Of a stretch of DNA of 35,085 bases, positions 1-9,194 are shown piece by piece. The stretch is from Faecalicatena contorta (GTDB lineage: Bacteria > Bacillota > Clostridia > Lachnospirales > Lachnospiraceae): assembly GCF_021531995.1 (NCBI RefSeq), contig NZ_JAFBIZ010000021.1, positions 1 to 35,085 of the forward strand, read 5' to 3'. The translations under genes were made by a program, and so were the position numbers. The notes beneath the pieces are model-generated. The model was not told where the DNA came from. It saw only the letters and a list, made by a program, of their open reading frames with translations, and searched no databases. Every line of letters starts with the position of its first letter. The first letter of the stretch is position 1.

Positions 1-92
1 GTCTCCTCTTGTATATTTTTACGTTTTGTATTATCATGTGTATAGACAAAATTCGTTTATGTCTATTTATACGAAAAAGGAGGGTACATACT

Positions 93-263
93 ATGGCACA
101 CGTAATTAGTGATGAATGTGTAAGCTGCGGTTCTTGCGAAGCTGAATGTCCAGTAGGAGCTATCTCTCAGGGAGCAGATCATTACGAAATCGATGCTGAC
201 GCTTGCGTAGATTGTGGCGCATGTGCTGCTCAGTGTCCAACAGGAGCTATCTCTGAAGGCTAG
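93..263 (+). CDS. 2[4Fe-4S] clostridial-type ferredoxin
   Basis: A 56-residue soluble electron carrier. Two CxxCxxCxxxCP cluster motifs are visible (CVSCGSCEAECP and CVDCGACAAQCP), each binding one [4Fe-4S] cluster, and the length is the usual 55-60 residues. The start at 93 is chosen because AAAGGAGGG lies just before it; the reading frame extends further upstream but without a ribosome binding site. The gene stands alone and is followed at once by a strong terminator, so it is probably monocistronic and highly expressed. Proteins of this family pass low-potential electrons between pyruvate:ferredoxin oxidoreductase, hydrogenase and Rnf-type complexes; the partners here cannot be told. Confidence 0.96.
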   Translation: MAHVISDECVSCGSCEAECPVGAISQGADHYEIDADACVDCGACAAQCPTGAISEG

Positions 264-283
264 TCATATGAGAAAAGCAATTT

Positions 284-323
284 AAAAATACACTGCATGG
301 ATCTCTGTGCAGTGTATTTTTTT
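284..323 (+). terminator. Rho-independent terminator of the ferredoxin gene
   Basis: A perfect 14-bp stem (284-297 with 308-321) closes a 10-nt loop and runs into a T tract. It begins 20 bp after the ferredoxin stop codon. Confidence 0.92.
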
Positions 324-425
324 AATATTTTTATATTTCCGACGTGTTCTGACGTATTTCCCATATTCGCATGTGGTATGATACACCTGTCCAAAGGACA
401 ACCATCAACAAGGGGGTATAGAGTA

Positions 426-785
426 ATGGGTAATAATGCATTAGAACAGCTCAAACGCGAAACCAAAGATGATGTCAGACTATACAACTGCATCAAAGAA
501 CTCTACGAGCAGGGTGTGCCCTTCAATGAACTGAAAGCACTGATCCCGGACATCCGAAGAACCAGAGAACAGCTGTACATCAAACGCATGCTTGAAAACA
601 ACAATGAAGTGCTTCTTTCTATGATCAGTAAAGAAATGTCCTTTCTTCTGGATGCAAAAGAACGCCAGCAGGAAGAAGAATTCAAAAAACTGGACCAGCT
701 TATCCGCCAGCAGCAATCTTTCCGGAAGTCTGCGGCGTCAGCCGGTCCCATAAAAAAGTTAAAACATCTATTCCTGCCTGCTTAA
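426..785 (+). CDS. Small helical protein of unknown function
   Basis: 119 residues, not recognised. The start ATG at 426 follows AAGGGGG; the open frame upstream of it runs through the ferredoxin terminator and is not coding. The N-terminal 60 residues look like packed helices (NCIKELYEQG, LKALIPDIRR), possibly a small helix-turn-helix fold. Residues 60-100 are very rich in E, K, Q and R and look like a coiled coil, and the C-terminus is basic. There is no signal peptide or membrane segment. The last 18 bp overlap the 3' end of the convergent dnaB gene. A DNA-binding or adaptor role is possible but is only inference. Confidence 0.75.
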   Translation: MGNNALEQLKRETKDDVRLYNCIKELYEQGVPFNELKALIPDIRRTREQLYIKRMLENNNEVLLSMISKEMSFLLDAKERQQEEEFKKLDQLIRQQQSFRKSAASAGPIKKLKHLFLPA

Positions 786-2108
786 GTTGGCAAACTTTGT
801 ATATTCGCCAAGCCAGGCCAGATTAACGGTCCCAACAGGGCCGTTTCTTTGTTTTGCAATGATAATCTCAGCCTGTTTCTTGAATTCAGAATCCTTATTG
901 TAATATTCATCACGATAGATAAACATTACCACATCGGCATCCTGCTCGATCGCACCGGATTCTCTGAGGTCAGAAAGCATCGGCCGCTTATCCGGTCTGC
1001 TTTCCACTGCACGACTTAACTGCGACAGCGCAATGACGGGAACATTCAACTCTCTTGCCAGCCCCTTCAATGCACGGGAGATCTCCGATATCTCCTGTTG
1101 ACGGGATTCAGAGCTTCTTCCTACACTTCCCGTCATCAGCTGCAGGTAGTCGATGATTATAATGTCAAGCCCATGCTCCAGCTTGTATTTTCTACACTTG
1201 GAACGAAGTTCTGAGATTGAGATTCCCGGTGTGTCGTCAATGATCAGCTTCGATTTTCCGATCACACCTGCTCCCTCTATCAGCTTTTCCCAGTCGGAAT
1301 CCTTCATATTACCGGTTCGAAGCGATTGTGCATCTACCTGCGATTCCAGTGAGAACAGACGATTCACGAGCTGTTCCTTCGACATCTCCAGACTGAATAT
1401 GGCAACTGCTTTATTCTTCTTAAATGCAACATATTGTGCAATATTCAGTACAAAAGCCGTCTTTCCCATGGAAGGTCTCGCAGCAACCAGGATCAGGTCA
1501 GAGGGCTGCAGTCCGGATAATTTGTAATCCAGATCTATAAATCCTGTCGGAATTCCAGTCACTGTTCCTTTGTTTTTAGACGCCTTTTCGATTCGCTCCA
1601 GAGCGTTCATGACAACCTGTCGGATCGGAACGTAGTCACCTGTGTTTCTTCGCTGAAGAAGTTCAAATACCGACTTCTCTGTATTCTCCAGAATTGCTTC
1701 CAGCGGTTCTTTTCCTGCATAGCAGGTATTCGCAATCTCTTCATTCAAACGAATCAACTTTCGCATCAGAGACTTCTCTGCAACGATCTCCGCATAGTAT
1801 TTTACATTTGCAGAGGTTGGAACTGCTGTTACAAGATCTTTCACAAATTCAAGGCTTGCGATCTCTGCAGGAACATCTTTCTCTTTCAGCCGTTCCTGCA
1901 GCGTAATCAGATCCACCGGTTTTCCCTCATTAAACAGTTCCACCATGGAATCAAAGATGACTCCATAGGCACTCTGATAAAAATCGGCACCGCTTACGAT
2001 CTCTGCCGCTGTCATTATGGCATCCTTGTCCATCAGCATGGCACCTACAACAGACTGTTCCGCTTCCACGCTGTGGGGCATGACTCTCTTTATAAGTGCC
2101 TCTTCCAC
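768..2108 (-). CDS. dnaB: Replicative DNA helicase DnaB (DnaC of Bacillus)
   Basis: 446 residues, full length for the hexameric 5'-3' helicase that unwinds the replication fork. The N-terminal DnaB domain (about residues 10-110) binds primase and loader. The C-terminal RecA-like ATPase starts near residue 180, with Walker A ARPSMGKT at about 210-217 and Walker B IIIIDYLQLM. The start is GTG at 2108; CTCCTCCT on the + strand at 2117-2124 gives an AGGAGGAG site 8 nt away. It is the last gene of gdpP-rplI-dnaB, an order conserved in Firmicutes, with only 13 nt separating it from rplI. Confidence 0.97.
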   Translation of the reverse strand: MEEALIKRVMPHSVEAEQSVVGAMLMDKDAIMTAAEIVSGADFYQSAYGVIFDSMVELFNEGKPVDLITLQERLKEKDVPAEIASLEFVKDLVTAVPTSANVKYYAEIVAEKSLMRKLIRLNEEIANTCYAGKEPLEAILENTEKSVFELLQRRNTGDYVPIRQVVMNALERIEKASKNKGTVTGIPTGFIDLDYKLSGLQPSDLILVAARPSMGKTAFVLNIAQYVAFKKNKAVAIFSLEMSKEQLVNRLFSLESQVDAQSLRTGNMKDSDWEKLIEGAGVIGKSKLIIDDTPGISISELRSKCRKYKLEHGLDIIIIDYLQLMTGSVGRSSESRQQEISEISRALKGLARELNVPVIALSQLSRAVESRPDKRPMLSDLRESGAIEQDADVVMFIYRDEYYNKDSEFKKQAEIIIAKQRNGPVGTVNLAWLGEYTKFANLSRQE

Positions 2109-2121
2109 GCCTTATCTCCTC

Positions 2122-2571
2122 CTACGCTTCCTCTGTTACAACTACTTTCAGGTCTGCTGTTACCTTCGGATGCAGTTTAATCGGAACATTATGTGTTCCG
2201 AGAGTCTTTATTGTCTCCTTCAGCTGTACTTTTTTCTTATCAATCTCGAGGCCAAGCTGCGCTTTTACTTCTTCTGCTATCTCTTTGGAAGATACAGAAC
2301 CAAATGCTTTTCCGCCTTCTCCCATCTTAATGGCAACTTCAATCTTTCCTGCCTCAATCTTCTTTCCAAGCGCCACTGCCTCTTCATACTGCTGCTGTGC
2401 GATCTTGTCATCATTCGCTTTTTTCAGTTTCAGGTCATTCAGATTCTTTCCGTTTGCTTCCAGGCCTTTCTTTTTCTTTAAGATAAAGTTTCTTGCATAT
2501 CCATCACTTACCTCAACAATATCGCCTTTTTTTCCAAGCGCTTTCACGTCTTCTGTTAATATAACTTTCAT
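2122..2571 (-). CDS. rplI: Large-subunit ribosomal protein bL9
   Basis: 149 residues, standard length. The N-terminal 23S rRNA-binding domain is clear (MKVILTEDVKALGKKGDIVEVS, then GYARNFIL), followed by the long connecting helix rich in K and E and the C-terminal domain (GKAFGSVSSKEIAEEV). It sits one base after the gdpP stop codon and just ahead of dnaB, so the three genes are probably co-transcribed. Confidence 0.97.
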   Translation of the reverse strand: MKVILTEDVKALGKKGDIVEVSDGYARNFILKKKKGLEANGKNLNDLKLKKANDDKIAQQQYEEAVALGKKIEAGKIEVAIKMGEGGKAFGSVSSKEIAEEVKAQLGLEIDKKKVQLKETIKTLGTHNVPIKLHPKVTADLKVVVTEEA

Positions 2572-2572
2572 C

Positions 2573-4645
2573 CTAGATGTCTCCTCCTTCTATCATGTCA
2601 TCAATCACCTGTTTCAGGCATGCAACTGCTTCATCCATATCCGTATGGTTAAACTGGGCTCCGGATGCATTCATGTGTCCGCCTCCTCCCAGACGCTCCA
2701 TAATGATCTGGACATTTACCTCATCGATCGAACGTGCACTGATATATATTCTGTCGTTGTACTCCGTAAGAACAAATGAAGCCTTCACTTCATTAATGTC
2801 CAGAAGCTCATTGGCCGCCTGCGCTCCGACGATAGTCGGGCTTTCTATATGGAGATTCACGCCTTTTGCAATTGCAAACCGGTTATGATATACCTCCGCG
2901 CTGCTTATGATCTCTGCTTTTGCTCTGTACGATTCCATGTCGTCACGGAACAGCTTACGCACAAGTGTAATATCAGCACCGCATCTTCGCAGAAACGCCG
3001 CCGCTTCAAAGGTACGAACACCGGTACGGTTCACAAAATTATTGGTATCAATCATAATTCCTGCATAAAGACTGCTGGCCTCAATCTTCGGAATCTTAAT
3101 TCCATCTACAATATACTGTAATACCTCCGATACCATCTCACATGCAGATGATGCATACGGCTCAATATAGGAAAGCAGCGCATTGTCTATATTATCACTG
3201 CTTTGCCTGTGATGGTCAAGTACTACGATCGTTTTTGTCTTTTTCAGAAGCTCTTCACATTCCGTCATCTGCGGGCGGTTGGTGTCTACGACCACCACCA
3301 TGGAATTCTCATCCGCCATATCGATTGCCTGCGCAGATGTAAGGAACAGTTCCTCCGGATACTCCGGATCCCTTTCAAACAGTTCATACAATGGGCGCAG
3401 AGACGCTGACACCTCATTGATCACTATATACACTCTCTTTTCCAACGCTGCTGCAGCGCGATAGATTCCCATCGCTGCTCCAAATGCATCCACATCTGTA
3501 AGCTTGTGTCCCATAACAAAGATCTTGTCTTTGACGGTAATGAATTCTCTGAGTGCTTCCGCTTTTACACGGGCTTTTACACGGGTATTTTTGGAAGTCT
3601 GTTCACGCTTTCCTCCAAAGTAAGTCACCCCGCGGCAATCCTTGATTACAGCCTGATCCCCGCCTCTTGCAAGAGCAAGATCGATTGCAACACGTGCATA
3701 GTTATAGCTTTGTGCATAAGACTCACTGCTGAGTCCAAGACCGATACTTAAAGTAGCCGGGATTCCGTTTCCGATGTTAACATTTTTCACATCATCCAGC
3801 AAGGAAAACTTGTCTTCTTCCAGCTCTTTAAAATATGATTTTTTGATAGCAATAAAATACTTGTCATTCTCAAGCTTTTTGACGATACCATCTACTTTGG
3901 CAATATACTTATTGATCTTTCTGTCAACAAGCGCGATCAGAAGAGACTGTCGCACTTCCTCTACACTGTCAATCACTTCATCATAGTTATCAATATAGAT
4001 CAGACCCGCGACCATTCTCTGCTCTTCATTCTCCCGGAGCGCCTTGTTCAGATTCGTTACATCTTTTAGATATACCGCTATAAAATATTCCTTTTCCTTT
4101 GGCATCTCCATGAGAGACTCCATCTCACTGAACCCCTCCACCGAGATCTTTCTGAGCTCAGCTTCATACTCTTTGTCCTCATAGTACACGTCCATAAGTA
4201 CTTTTTCGTCGGAATTTTTCGGGAAAATACTTTTATTCAGTTCCGGGATATACTTGCTGAGGTACGCCTCTCCTTTTGGCTTTCCCCCCAGGATCGCTTC
4301 AAACTGATCGTTCATCCACAGTGCCTTTCCATCATCCAGAAGAATTGCATAAGGCACAGCCAGCTCCCGAAGCAGAGTATTCTGGATAATTCCATACTGG
4401 GCAGCAAATTCCACCAGATCTTTCATAATGATAGACTTACTGTAAAAGTACAGAATTGCTATCATGGCAATATAGATCAATACAAACAACAGCATCAGCA
4501 GTCCGGCGTTTCTGTCAATTTTATAGATCCAGATATTCATTGCCACCAGGAGCAATGCCATGATTGCCGGCCATTGTATATACAGCTTCAACTGTCCCTT
4601 CAGCTTAAACCGTACCTTTCCCTCTTCTTTTTTCTTTTCTTCCAT
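2573..4645 (-). CDS. gdpP: Cyclic-di-AMP phosphodiesterase GdpP (YybT family)
   Basis: 690 residues, a membrane-anchored enzyme that hydrolyses c-di-AMP to pApA and so tunes cell-wall and potassium homeostasis. Two membrane segments lie at about 27-41 and 47-68. They are followed by a degenerate PAS domain (about 80-200), a degenerate GGDEF domain (about 210-340; the catalytic GGDEF motif is not visible), and a DHH/DHHA1 phosphodiesterase. The catalytic motifs are GHKLTDVDAFG (379-389), VVVDTNR, LDHHR with DHH at 477-479, and a C-terminal GGGGHMNASG. It is the first gene of gdpP-rplI-dnaB. Confidence 0.96.
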   Translation of the reverse strand: MEEKKKEEGKVRFKLKGQLKLYIQWPAIMALLLVAMNIWIYKIDRNAGLLMLLFVLIYIAMIAILYFYSKSIIMKDLVEFAAQYGIIQNTLLRELAVPYAILLDDGKALWMNDQFEAILGGKPKGEAYLSKYIPELNKSIFPKNSDEKVLMDVYYEDKEYEAELRKISVEGFSEMESLMEMPKEKEYFIAVYLKDVTNLNKALRENEEQRMVAGLIYIDNYDEVIDSVEEVRQSLLIALVDRKINKYIAKVDGIVKKLENDKYFIAIKKSYFKELEEDKFSLLDDVKNVNIGNGIPATLSIGLGLSSESYAQSYNYARVAIDLALARGGDQAVIKDCRGVTYFGGKREQTSKNTRVKARVKAEALREFITVKDKIFVMGHKLTDVDAFGAAMGIYRAAAALEKRVYIVINEVSASLRPLYELFERDPEYPEELFLTSAQAIDMADENSMVVVVDTNRPQMTECEELLKKTKTIVVLDHHRQSSDNIDNALLSYIEPYASSACEMVSEVLQYIVDGIKIPKIEASSLYAGIMIDTNNFVNRTGVRTFEAAAFLRRCGADITLVRKLFRDDMESYRAKAEIISSAEVYHNRFAIAKGVNLHIESPTIVGAQAANELLDINEVKASFVLTEYNDRIYISARSIDEVNVQIIMERLGGGGHMNASGAQFNHTDMDEAVACLKQVIDDMIEGGDI

Positions 4646-4671
4646 AACCTCGCCTCAAAATTCTTGTATGG

Positions 4672-4696
4672 TCAAAAACGCCTTCCACGTTTTTGA
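4672..4696 (-). other. Hairpin in the gdpP leader
   Basis: A perfect 9-bp inverted repeat (4672-4680 with 4688-4696) with a 7-nt loop lies between the predicted gdpP promoter and its start codon. The T run on the minus strand is inside the stem rather than after it, so this is not a standard terminator. It could be a weak attenuator or an mRNA 5' stabiliser. Confidence 0.45.
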
Positions 4697-4728
4697 AACA
4701 ATATGTTCCCTACTATACATATAGAGCC

Positions 4729-4737
4729 ATTATATCA
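4729..4737 (-). promoter_or_regulatory. Extended -10 promoter of gdpP-rplI-dnaB
   Basis: The minus strand reads TGATATAAT, a perfect extended -10 element, about 84 bp before the gdpP start. No good -35 hexamer is visible, which is common for extended -10 promoters. Confidence 0.6.
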
Positions 4738-4753
4738 CCTTTTATGCGAAAAT

Positions 4754-4802
4754 AAAAGACGGGAAATTTCATACTTTCTATCGGTACAATTTCCCGTCTT
4801 TT
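4754..4802 (-). terminator. Terminator at the end of the nagB-galE cluster
   Basis: A 15-bp inverted repeat (4754-4768 with 4788-4802) around a 19-nt loop is followed on the minus strand by TTTTATTTT. It starts 27 bp after the galE stop codon. A T tract is also present in the plus direction, but no plus-strand gene needs it. Confidence 0.85.
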
Positions 4803-4828
4803 TCCTTCGTATTTCTGTATTTGATTAA

Positions 4829-5848
4829 TTATTCATTATAACCATTCGGATTCCCGGACTGCCATCTCCAGGTATCCTCACACATTTCCTCCAGTCCGCG
4901 CTCAGCTTTCCATCCAAGTACTTGTGCTGCTTTCGAAGGATCTGCATAACACATGTCAATATCTCCGGCCCTTCTCGGTTTGATCTCGTACGGAATCTCC
5001 TTTCCACAGGCTTTACCGAATGCTTTTACCATATCCAGCACAGAATATCCCACACCCGTTCCGAGATTGATGATGTCCAGCCCCGGATTGGTAAAGATAT
5101 AATTGATAGCTTTCACATGTCCGATCGCAAGGTCTACCACATGGATATAATCACGTACACCCGTTCCATCAGGCGTATCATAGTCATTACCAAATACACC
5201 CAGTTTTTCAAGTTTTCCGACTGCAACCTGTGAAATATAAGGCATCAGGTTGTTCGGAATTCCTTTTGGATCCTCTCCGATCCTTCCGCTTTTATGTGCC
5301 CCTACCGGATTAAAATAACGAAGCAGGATCACATTCATATCCGGGTTCGCCTTCTGCACATCTGTCATAATCTGTTCCATCATGGACTTGGTCCAGCCAT
5401 ATGGATTGGTACACTGTCCTTTCGGGCATGCTTCCGTAATCGGGATCTCCTCCGGGCTTCCGTATACCGTTGCAGACGAACTGAACACGATATTCTTCAC
5501 TCCTGTCTGCTTCATTACATCCATCAGGGTCAATGTTCCGGTTATATTATTACGATAGTATTCCAATGGCTTACGAACAGATTCGCCCACTGCTTTCAGA
5601 GCTGCGCAGTGAATGACCGCATCAATCCCTTCCACTTCAAACATTGTCTTCAAAGCGACTTCATCCATTACATCGCCTTCATAAAAGGCAATCTCTTTTC
5701 CGGTGAGTTCTTCTACTCTTCTGACAGACTCTCTGGATGAATTACAGAGATTATCATATACAACTACCTCATATCCTTCATTCAAAAGCTCTACTGCTGT
5801 ATGACTTCCTATGTAACCGGCTCCTCCGGTAATCAATATCTTCGCCAT
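4829..5848 (-). CDS. galE: UDP-glucose 4-epimerase
   Basis: 339 residues, the usual length for GalE, which interconverts UDP-galactose and UDP-glucose and in some members also UDP-GalNAc and UDP-GlcNAc. The NAD-binding GGAGYIGSH is at residues 7-15. SSSATVYG carries the catalytic Ser, and YGWTK gives the Tyr and Lys of the YxxxK pair. The ribosome binding site GGAGGT overlaps the stop codon of the preceding kinase gene, so translation is probably coupled. Placed after a sugar 1-kinase and a nucleotidyltransferase, it would be the last step turning a UDP-sugar into a usable form. Confidence 0.96.
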   Translation of the reverse strand: MAKILITGGAGYIGSHTAVELLNEGYEVVVYDNLCNSSRESVRRVEELTGKEIAFYEGDVMDEVALKTMFEVEGIDAVIHCAALKAVGESVRKPLEYYRNNITGTLTLMDVMKQTGVKNIVFSSSATVYGSPEEIPITEACPKGQCTNPYGWTKSMMEQIMTDVQKANPDMNVILLRYFNPVGAHKSGRIGEDPKGIPNNLMPYISQVAVGKLEKLGVFGNDYDTPDGTGVRDYIHVVDLAIGHVKAINYIFTNPGLDIINLGTGVGYSVLDMVKAFGKACGKEIPYEIKPRRAGDIDMCYADPSKAAQVLGWKAERGLEEMCEDTWRWQSGNPNGYNE

Positions 5849-5859
5849 GATTCTACCTC

Positions 5860-6978
5860 CTAAATGTCACTATAGATTTTAATTATCTCCTGCATAGTAT
5901 ACCATTTATTCTCCATATCTTCAACCAGCTTGAACTGTGTACGGCACCGGTCAAGATTATGTCCTTCCCAATGAATCTTAAAGTACGTATCGCCCTGCAG
6001 ATAATCTGTCAGGAAACGCATGCCGCACTCATAGGTCATAACCTTCGCGCCCATCGGCAGCAATTCAATCTCTCTTTCCGTCAGCTGCCCGTTACATCCT
6101 TCGATAAATCCTTTTGTATATATCTCAAACAATTCCATATCACAGGATACCTTATCCAGATCTCTTTCATCCTCAGCAGCTGTACTTGCGCCAAAACGGA
6201 TGGAATCTCCGAAATCATTCATTGCAAGCCCCGGCATAACCGTATCCAGATCAATCACACAGATGCCCTTACCGGTCTTGTCATCAATCATAATATTGTT
6301 AAGCTTGGTATCATTATGCGTAACACGAAGCGGAAGTTCTCCTCTGTCCATCAACTCCGCAAAATAATTGGCCACATCTTCCCTGTCCAGAACAAACTGG
6401 ATCTCTTTCTGAACAGATGCAGCTCTTCCCATCACATCTTCTTCTACTGCTTTTTTGAATACCGCAAACCTTGCTCTGGTATCATGGAATCCCTCTATGA
6501 TCTCATGAAGGGTATCTGCCGGATAATCCGCAAGGAGACACTGGAACTTTCCGAACGCAACTCCACTTTCATAAAAATGCTTCGGATTTTCCACCTTGTC
6601 ATAACTGGTCGCATTGGTAATAAATTTGTAGGATCTCCAGTAATCTCCGCAGGAATCCACGTAATAAGGCTTTCCATCCACCGTCGGAATAATATTCAAA
6701 GTTTCTCTCTCCGGATCTCCTCCGTTTTCAATAATCTTTTTCCGAAGGAAAGAAGTTACTCCCTCAATATTTTCCATCAGTGCTATCGGGTTCTTGAATG
6801 TCTTTGTATTCATCCGCTGAAGGATCACGCTGATCTGCTCCATCTCCGCAACGTCGAATACCAGCAGATAAGTATCATTGATATGTCCGCTTCCGTAAGG
6901 ACACTCCCTTACCAGAATTCCTTCGTATTGGAAATTCGCAATCGCCTCATCTCTCTGTTTTCCCGTCACTTCAGCCAT
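5860..6978 (-). CDS. NahK-like sugar / N-acetylhexosamine 1-kinase
   Basis: 372 residues, aminoglycoside-phosphotransferase fold. [11 protein letters not shown] carries the catalytic Asp of the HxDxxxxN loop, and IDLDTVMPG is the metal-binding segment; SGHINDTY near residue 35 is the nucleotide loop. The overall layout matches the N-acetylhexosamine 1-kinase group (NahK/LnpB), which makes GlcNAc-1-P or GalNAc-1-P. The start at 6978 is chosen because the codon overlaps the upstream stop as TAATG and GGGAGG lies 7 nt before it; an earlier start at 6993 lacks spacing for a binding site. Sugar specificity cannot be read from the sequence, and a homoserine-kinase-like role is much less likely in this context. 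Confidence 0.85.
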   Translation of the reverse strand: MAEVTGKQRDEAIANFQYEGILVRECPYGSGHINDTYLLVFDVAEMEQISVILQRMNTKTFKNPIALMENIEGVTSFLRKKIIENGGDPERETLNIIPTVDGKPYYVDSCGDYWRSYKFITNATSYDKVENPKHFYESGVAFGKFQCLLADYPADTLHEIIEGFHDTRARFAVFKKAVEEDVMGRAASVQKEIQFVLDREDVANYFAELMDRGELPLRVTHNDTKLNNIMIDDKTGKGICVIDLDTVMPGLAMNDFGDSIRFGASTAAEDERDLDKVSCDMELFEIYTKGFIEGCNGQLTEREIELLPMGAKVMTYECGMRFLTDYLQGDTYFKIHWEGHNLDRCRTQFKLVEDMENKWYTMQEIIKIYSDI

Positions 6979-7904
6979 TACGCTTCCTCCCACAGATGTT
7001 CCGGATAAAGCCCCTCTTCTTTCATCTTCCTGATTGCCGCTACTACAACAGGCTTATCCTCTTTATAAGTCACACCGTACCACTTATCTGCAGACTCCAA
7101 TACCGCAACCGTTGCCTTGTCTGCTCCCAGGAGATCGCTGACTACCGTCGGCAGAAAATATTCACATTTCATCGGGTTATCTTTCAGTCCTTTATCCAGA
7201 AATGCAGGAAATCCATTCTTAATCTCTTCCATAATACTTCTGGTAAATCCCCACATATTCATAGATACAATCGTATCTTCCGGAACAAATGTCCATGTAT
7301 CTCCATCATCTTCCGTATATGCAATACCACCGTCACGCTTTTCAATACGGGTACGCTCATGAATCGCAACCAGTTCTCCGTTCTCGTTCATGTCGCAGAC
7401 TCCTCTTGCCACATGTCCGTTATCCGTTACCGTATTTCCAAGGTGATAGCCCACCATCGTATATCGATATTTTTCATCATCTTCATGAGAGGCAAGATAA
7501 TCATAAATCAGCCGGAACGCCTGCTGTCCATAATAGTCATCCGCATTAATCACTGCAAACGGTCCTTCGATCTGATCGATACAACTAAGTACCGCATGCG
7601 CAGTTCCCCATGGTTTTACACGTCCCTCCGGCACTTCATATCCATCCGGGAGATTGGAAAGATCCTGATAAGCATAAGAAACGTCCATATATTTTGCAAC
7701 GCGGTTTCCCACGCCCTCTTTAAAATCTTTTTCTATCTCATGCTTAATAATAAAAATCACTTTCTCGAACCCTGCCCGTTTTGCATCATACATGGAAAAA
7801 TCCATGATAATATGTCCATCCTCATCGACAGGATCGATCTGCTTTAATCCGCCGTAACGGCTCCCCATTCCTGCTGCCATAATGACTAATACTGGTTTCT
7901 TCAT
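6978..7904 (-). CDS. Sugar-1-phosphate nucleotidyltransferase (NTP transferase family)
   Basis: 308 residues. The N-terminal signature LVIMAAGMGSRYGGLKQ is the nucleotide-binding loop of GlmU/RmlA-type pyrophosphorylases; INADDYYG holds the metal-binding Asp pair. It is shorter than GlmU and lacks the left-handed beta-helix acyltransferase domain. ATG 7904 has GGAGGT 6 nt upstream; the frame extends to 7943 without a better start. It overlaps the following kinase by one base (TAATG), so the two enzymes are translationally coupled. It most likely joins UTP to the HexNAc-1-P or Gal-1-P made by that kinase, replacing a GalT-type step. Confidence 0.87.
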   Translation of the reverse strand: MKKPVLVIMAAGMGSRYGGLKQIDPVDEDGHIIMDFSMYDAKRAGFEKVIFIIKHEIEKDFKEGVGNRVAKYMDVSYAYQDLSNLPDGYEVPEGRVKPWGTAHAVLSCIDQIEGPFAVINADDYYGQQAFRLIYDYLASHEDDEKYRYTMVGYHLGNTVTDNGHVARGVCDMNENGELVAIHERTRIEKRDGGIAYTEDDGDTWTFVPEDTIVSMNMWGFTRSIMEEIKNGFPAFLDKGLKDNPMKCEYFLPTVVSDLLGADKATVAVLESADKWYGVTYKEDKPVVVAAIRKMKEEGLYPEHLWEEA

Positions 7905-7958
7905 TGCTATACCTCCAATATTCCTTCCTGTATATAAGCTCATTGTATTACAAAGATA

Positions 7959-7995
7959 TGCAAAATGCTTTATCCTATTTTTTTCTTATTTTGCA
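7959..7995 (-). other. AT-rich inverted repeat after nagB
   Basis: A perfect 8-bp repeat (7959-7966 with 7988-7995) around a 21-nt T-rich loop, in the short gap after nagB. It is too weak to call a terminator; partial read-through from nagB into the next gene is likely. Confidence 0.3.
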
Positions 7996-8002
7996 CAATC
8001 TG

Positions 8003-8734
8003 TTATCTAAACACTTCAGACAAAGCCGCTTCATCCGCAACCAATGTCACATCGTTATGCATCTGAAGAATCGACGCCGGCACCTTCGGTGTCACAGGTC
8101 CGAAAAATGCTTTTTTCACAATTTCCGCTTTGTCTTCACCGCTTACGATCACCAGAATCTTCTTTGCATGCATGATCGTCTTGATTCCCATCGTATATGC
8201 CTGACGCGGAACCTCATCCGCCGAAGCGAAAAATCTCTTATTTGCTTCAATGGTTCGTTCCTGAAGATCCACACAGTGCGTTTCTTTTTCAAATGCCTCA
8301 TCCGGCTCATTAAATCCGATATGCCCGTTATGTCCAAGCCCGAGAAGCTGAAGATCAACTCCGCCAAGTGAATGAATCAATTCTTCATACCTTCTGCATT
8401 CTTTCTTACTGTCCATCTCCATTCCGTTCGGAAGATGTGTATTCTCCGGATGAATGTTTACCTGATCAAAAAGATGCTGATGCATAAAATAATGATAGCT
8501 CTGATCATTCGTCACCGGAAGCCCCTTATATTCATCCAGATTTACCGTCGTCACTTCTGAAAAATCAAGATCTCCTTTCCGATACCACTCAACCAGCTGC
8601 TCATAAGTGCCGATCGGCGTGGATCCAGTTGCCAGCCCCAGTACACAATTTGGCTTCATGATTACCTGTGCGGATATGATATTGGCAGCTTTTCTGCTCA
8701 TCTCCCTGTAATTCCCTGCTTTGTAAATCTTCAT
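8003..8734 (-). CDS. nagB: Glucosamine-6-phosphate deaminase
   Basis: 243 residues, full length. The enzyme converts glucosamine-6-P to fructose-6-P and ammonia, the committed step sending amino sugars into glycolysis. LGLATGSTPIG near residue 33 is the phosphate-binding loop. NLDEYKG carries the catalytic Asp, and LGLGHNGHIGFNEP is the family signature with the catalytic His. The start has GGAGGT 7 nt upstream. It is the first gene of the minus-strand amino-sugar/galactose group. No nagA deacetylase is present here. Confidence 0.97.
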   Translation of the reverse strand: MKIYKAGNYREMSRKAANIISAQVIMKPNCVLGLATGSTPIGTYEQLVEWYRKGDLDFSEVTTVNLDEYKGLPVTNDQSYHYFMHQHLFDQVNIHPENTHLPNGMEMDSKKECRRYEELIHSLGGVDLQLLGLGHNGHIGFNEPDEAFEKETHCVDLQERTIEANKRFFASADEVPRQAYTMGIKTIMHAKKILVIVSGEDKAEIVKKAFFGPVTPKVPASILQMHNDVTLVADEAALSEVFR

Positions 8735-8843
8735 AATGCGTTACCTCCCAAATCAGTTTCTCTTCTGTCCCCATACACTGTTTTATAATTACAATTTATC
8801 AAAAAACGCATATAAAAACAAGTTCCCTGCAATAGAAAGCCCC

Positions 8844-8880
8844 GAAAGAAAAAATCGCCAATGCTTTCGCATTGGCGATT
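8844..8880 (-). terminator. Terminator of the rpsF-ssb-rpsR operon
   Basis: A perfect 12-bp stem (8853-8864 with 8869-8880) with a 4-nt loop, followed on the minus strand by TTTTTTCTTT. It begins 13 bp after the rpsR stop codon. Confidence 0.95.
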
Positions 8881-8892
8881 CAACACTCTATA

Positions 8893-9159
8893 TTAGTCCT
8901 GTACGTATGGCATAAGAGCAATATGACGTGCTCTCTTGATTGCAACAGTAAGAGCTCTCTGATGTTTTGCACAGTTTCCTGTAATTCTTCTAGGAAGGAT
9001 CTTTCCTCTTTCAGAGATATACTTTCTTAACTTTGCTACATCCTTGTAATCAATCTCGTTATTCTCTTTTCCACAGAATACGCACACTTTTTTTCTTCTG
9101 CGTCCGCCGCCTCTTCTCTTGAAGCCGCCTTCCGGACGATTTCCTTTATCGTAAGCCAT
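8893..9159 (-). CDS. rpsR: Small-subunit ribosomal protein bS18
   Basis: 88 residues. A basic N-terminal tail ([11 protein letters not shown]) precedes the conserved CVFCGKE and the core [21 protein letters not shown], with CAKHQR near the end. The visible cysteines resemble the zinc-binding (C+) form of S18. The start at 9159 is supported by AAGGAGGT 8 nt upstream; the seven extra in-frame codons before it have no binding site. It is the last gene of rpsF-ssb-rpsR. Confidence 0.97.
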   Translation of the reverse strand: MAYDKGNRPEGGFKRRGGGRRRKKVCVFCGKENNEIDYKDVAKLRKYISERGKILPRRITGNCAKHQRALTVAIKRARHIALMPYVQD

Positions 9160-9194
9160 TGCTTTTACCTCCTTATTCACTAAGTATTCAGCGC

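Noticed and set aside
341-382. Promoter for the 426-785 gene
   Set aside because: A fair -10 (TATGAT at 377-382) is present but no -35 hexamer at proper spacing.
5959-7847. Long plus-strand open frames opposite the kinase and nucleotidyltransferase genes
   Set aside because: They have no ribosome binding sites or recognisable domains and mirror the codon pattern of the real minus-strand genes.
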